A stretch of 31,782 bases of DNA. Source: H111-94 sp034436045 (GTDB taxonomy: Bacteria > Chloroflexota > Ktedonobacteria > Ktedonobacterales > Ktedonobacteraceae). Positions 30,697-31,782 of the stretch are shown piece by piece. How positions within the stretch are numbered: position 1 is the stretch's first letter; every line of letters begins with the position of its first letter. Where the stretch lies: positions 1 through 31,782 of the forward strand of contig DAOTVZ010000045.1 of assembly GCA_034436045.1 (NCBI GenBank). The letters run 5' to 3'. The position numbers and the translations under genes were made by a program. The notes beneath the pieces are model-generated. The model did not search any database. It was not told the DNA's origin and saw nothing but the letters and a program-made list of their open reading frames with translations.

Positions 30697-31782
30697 ATGG
30701 ATTCGCCAGTTGCATTAGCCCTTATGGCGAAGGCTCAGGCCATCTTCGGGAACGATGATAATTTTCTGAGCTTTCCCCTTGTACCGCTACCCTTCACCAA
30801 AGAGAGGCTCAGTTTCATCGCGGGCGGCACAGTAAGCGGCAACTCGCTCAACGGGTTCGCTGAATTTACGCGCATGGTGAACCTGATTCCAGGCGAACTG
30901 GTCTGGTTGCCAACCGGTGGTCCCTATCTCTGGGATATATATAATGACGTCCTCACATCAGCCCAGCTCGCGCAGTCGAATCGTACACCAGACGAAGAGG
31001 CAGCTTATCAGGCAGCCTTCAAGTATCTGCATATCGTTCACGATGATGGTACCTGGGAAGATACATCCCAGGTCAAAGCTTACAACCAGTATCGTGATGC
31101 CTCACTGGCCTTACAACAGGACTACAACAGTCGCAAGGTTGCTGCTGACCTCTCTAACGATCCCGCGGTCAAGCAGCACTGGCAAGATATCGACGAGCCA
31201 GCGTTACAGGCTCAGATGCAACAGCTTCTTAACGATTGGGTCAATAATGGTTATAAGCAACAGGTTGAGGATGCAAGGAGTACATTTGCGCGTCTGGGAG
31301 CCAAATCGCCCGGCCAGATATGGGATCAATGGCAGAGTCAGTACAATCCACATATCGATACACTGACTGATAGTAGCGGTCAGGCCGTCTTCATCACTGG
31401 CTTCTCACCATCCGATGCTATTGATGCCCCGACATGGCAGAGCTTCACCCTGACTGGCAACGAAGTGACACAGCTTATCGCCAGTGCTCCTCAGCAACTC
31501 AAGGATCGCCTGGACCCCAGCGCAATTGATCTCGATATCGACACCCTCTCCTTCGAGTACACAACGGTCTCTCTCAACAGGCCGTGGCTGCAAAGTGATC
31601 TCTTCGCAGCTCGCTTTTGGCGCTTGAGTCCTGATGCTACACCGCTCTCAGATGGGCAAAATCCGCCACACGGTCGCTGTCCAGCTTATGTTATAGCGGT
31701 TGTCTTCGCGCGCAATGTCGAAATGCGTCTCAAAGCCCAATCGCTAGCGAATACAACAGCCTTGCAGCGCTTGCAGGCGCAG
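30697..31782 (+). CDS. Unrecognised protein, family paralogue B (runs off right edge)
   Basis: An uninterrupted frame of 362 codons from the ATG at 30697 to the window end; the 3' end lies outside. GGAG precedes the ATG by about 8 bases. It is homologous to the 491-residue protein just upstream. Both have a charged helical region with the same pattern (LNDWVNNGYKQQVEDAR against AEQDWVDSGYRNEVQEIR), then AVFITGFSPSDA against TFYLTTLVPGDF, then LSFEYTTVSLNRPWL against LSFELAPVTIVRAW, and VVFARNVEM against ALFARNIVI. It lacks the first Gly-rich insert of paralogue A; that position holds a helical segment (about 255-275). No signal peptide or membrane helix is visible. Function unknown; the two proteins may form a hetero-oligomer. 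Confidence 0.85.
   Translation, partial: MDSPVALALMAKAQAIFGNDDNFLSFPLVPLPFTKERLSFIAGGTVSGNSLNGFAEFTRMVNLIPGELVWLPTGGPYLWDIYNDVLTSAQLAQSNRTPDEEAAYQAAFKYLHIVHDDGTWEDTSQVKAYNQYRDASLALQQDYNSRKVAADLSNDPAVKQHWQDIDEPALQAQMQQLLNDWVNNGYKQQVEDARSTFARLGAKSPGQIWDQWQSQYNPHIDTLTDSSGQAVFITGFSPSDAIDAPTWQSFTLTGNEVTQLIASAPQQLKDRLDPSAIDLDIDTLSFEYTTVSLNRPWLQSDLFAARFWRLSPDATPLSDGQNPPHGRCPAYVIAVVFARNVEMRLKAQSLANTTALQRLQAQ

Noticed and set aside
30917..31366. A 149-codon plus-strand frame near the right end
   Set aside because: It overlaps, in another frame, the uninterrupted frame from 30697 to the window end that is homologous to the upstream protein. Its Ser/Thr/Ile-rich composition is typical of a shadow frame.

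Overview
The window looks like chromosomal DNA of a large-genome, multicellular-type bacterium, most likely Chloroflexota of the Ktedonobacteria type. This is inferred from the gene mix: a Ser/Thr kinase fused to TPRs, a TPR-CHAT protein beside a sigma factor and a soluble zinc-finger anti-sigma protein, a very large zinc-ribbon polytopic membrane protein, and a SNF2-SWIM pair. No rRNA, tRNA, CRISPR array, transposase or phage gene was seen.

Layout. (1) 1-5596, plus strand: a SNF2-family ATPase (open at the left edge) directly abutting a SWIM zinc-finger protein, then a soluble Ser/Thr kinase with six TPRs. (2) 5580-15748, minus strand: a two-gene AAA unit (XRE-HTH ATPase, then a membrane-anchored ATPase) and a second unit made of a 213-residue membrane protein and an 1856-residue polytopic protein with an internal 735-bp tandem duplication. 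A near-identical 24-bp element lies upstream of both units. (3) 15961-20984, minus strand: sigma factor, double zinc-finger anti-sigma-like protein, and TPR-CHAT protease-like protein. A perfect 11-bp inverted repeat fills the gap just before the CHAT start codon. (4) 21309-25305: a small TPR protein (plus), then housekeeping DNA-metabolism genes on the minus strand: tmk, dcd and a DnaQ-type exonuclease/UvrC-type GIY-YIG fusion. (5) 25500-28432, plus strand: an apparent operon of a double PNPOx-like protein, a fluoroacetate/haloacetate-dehalogenase-like hydrolase and a zinc-less MDR oxidoreductase. Its promoter appears to share its -35 region with the divergent nuclease gene. (6) 28433-31782, plus strand: a frameshifted IPT/TIG remnant, then two homologous proteins of a family I do not recognise. 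The second runs off the right edge. An 18-bp-arm inverted repeat (129 bp overall) separates them.

The most unusual parts are the right-end paralogue pair with its inverted repeat, the sigma/zinc-finger/CHAT module with a hairpin over the CHAT ribosome-binding region, and the AAA pair sharing an upstream element with the giant membrane protein unit. I corrected several starts from ribosome-binding-site and promoter evidence (tmk, dcd, sigma factor, anti-sigma protein). I also added the right-edge gene, read directly from codon 30697 to the window end. Functions are judged from motifs by eye; no database search was possible.
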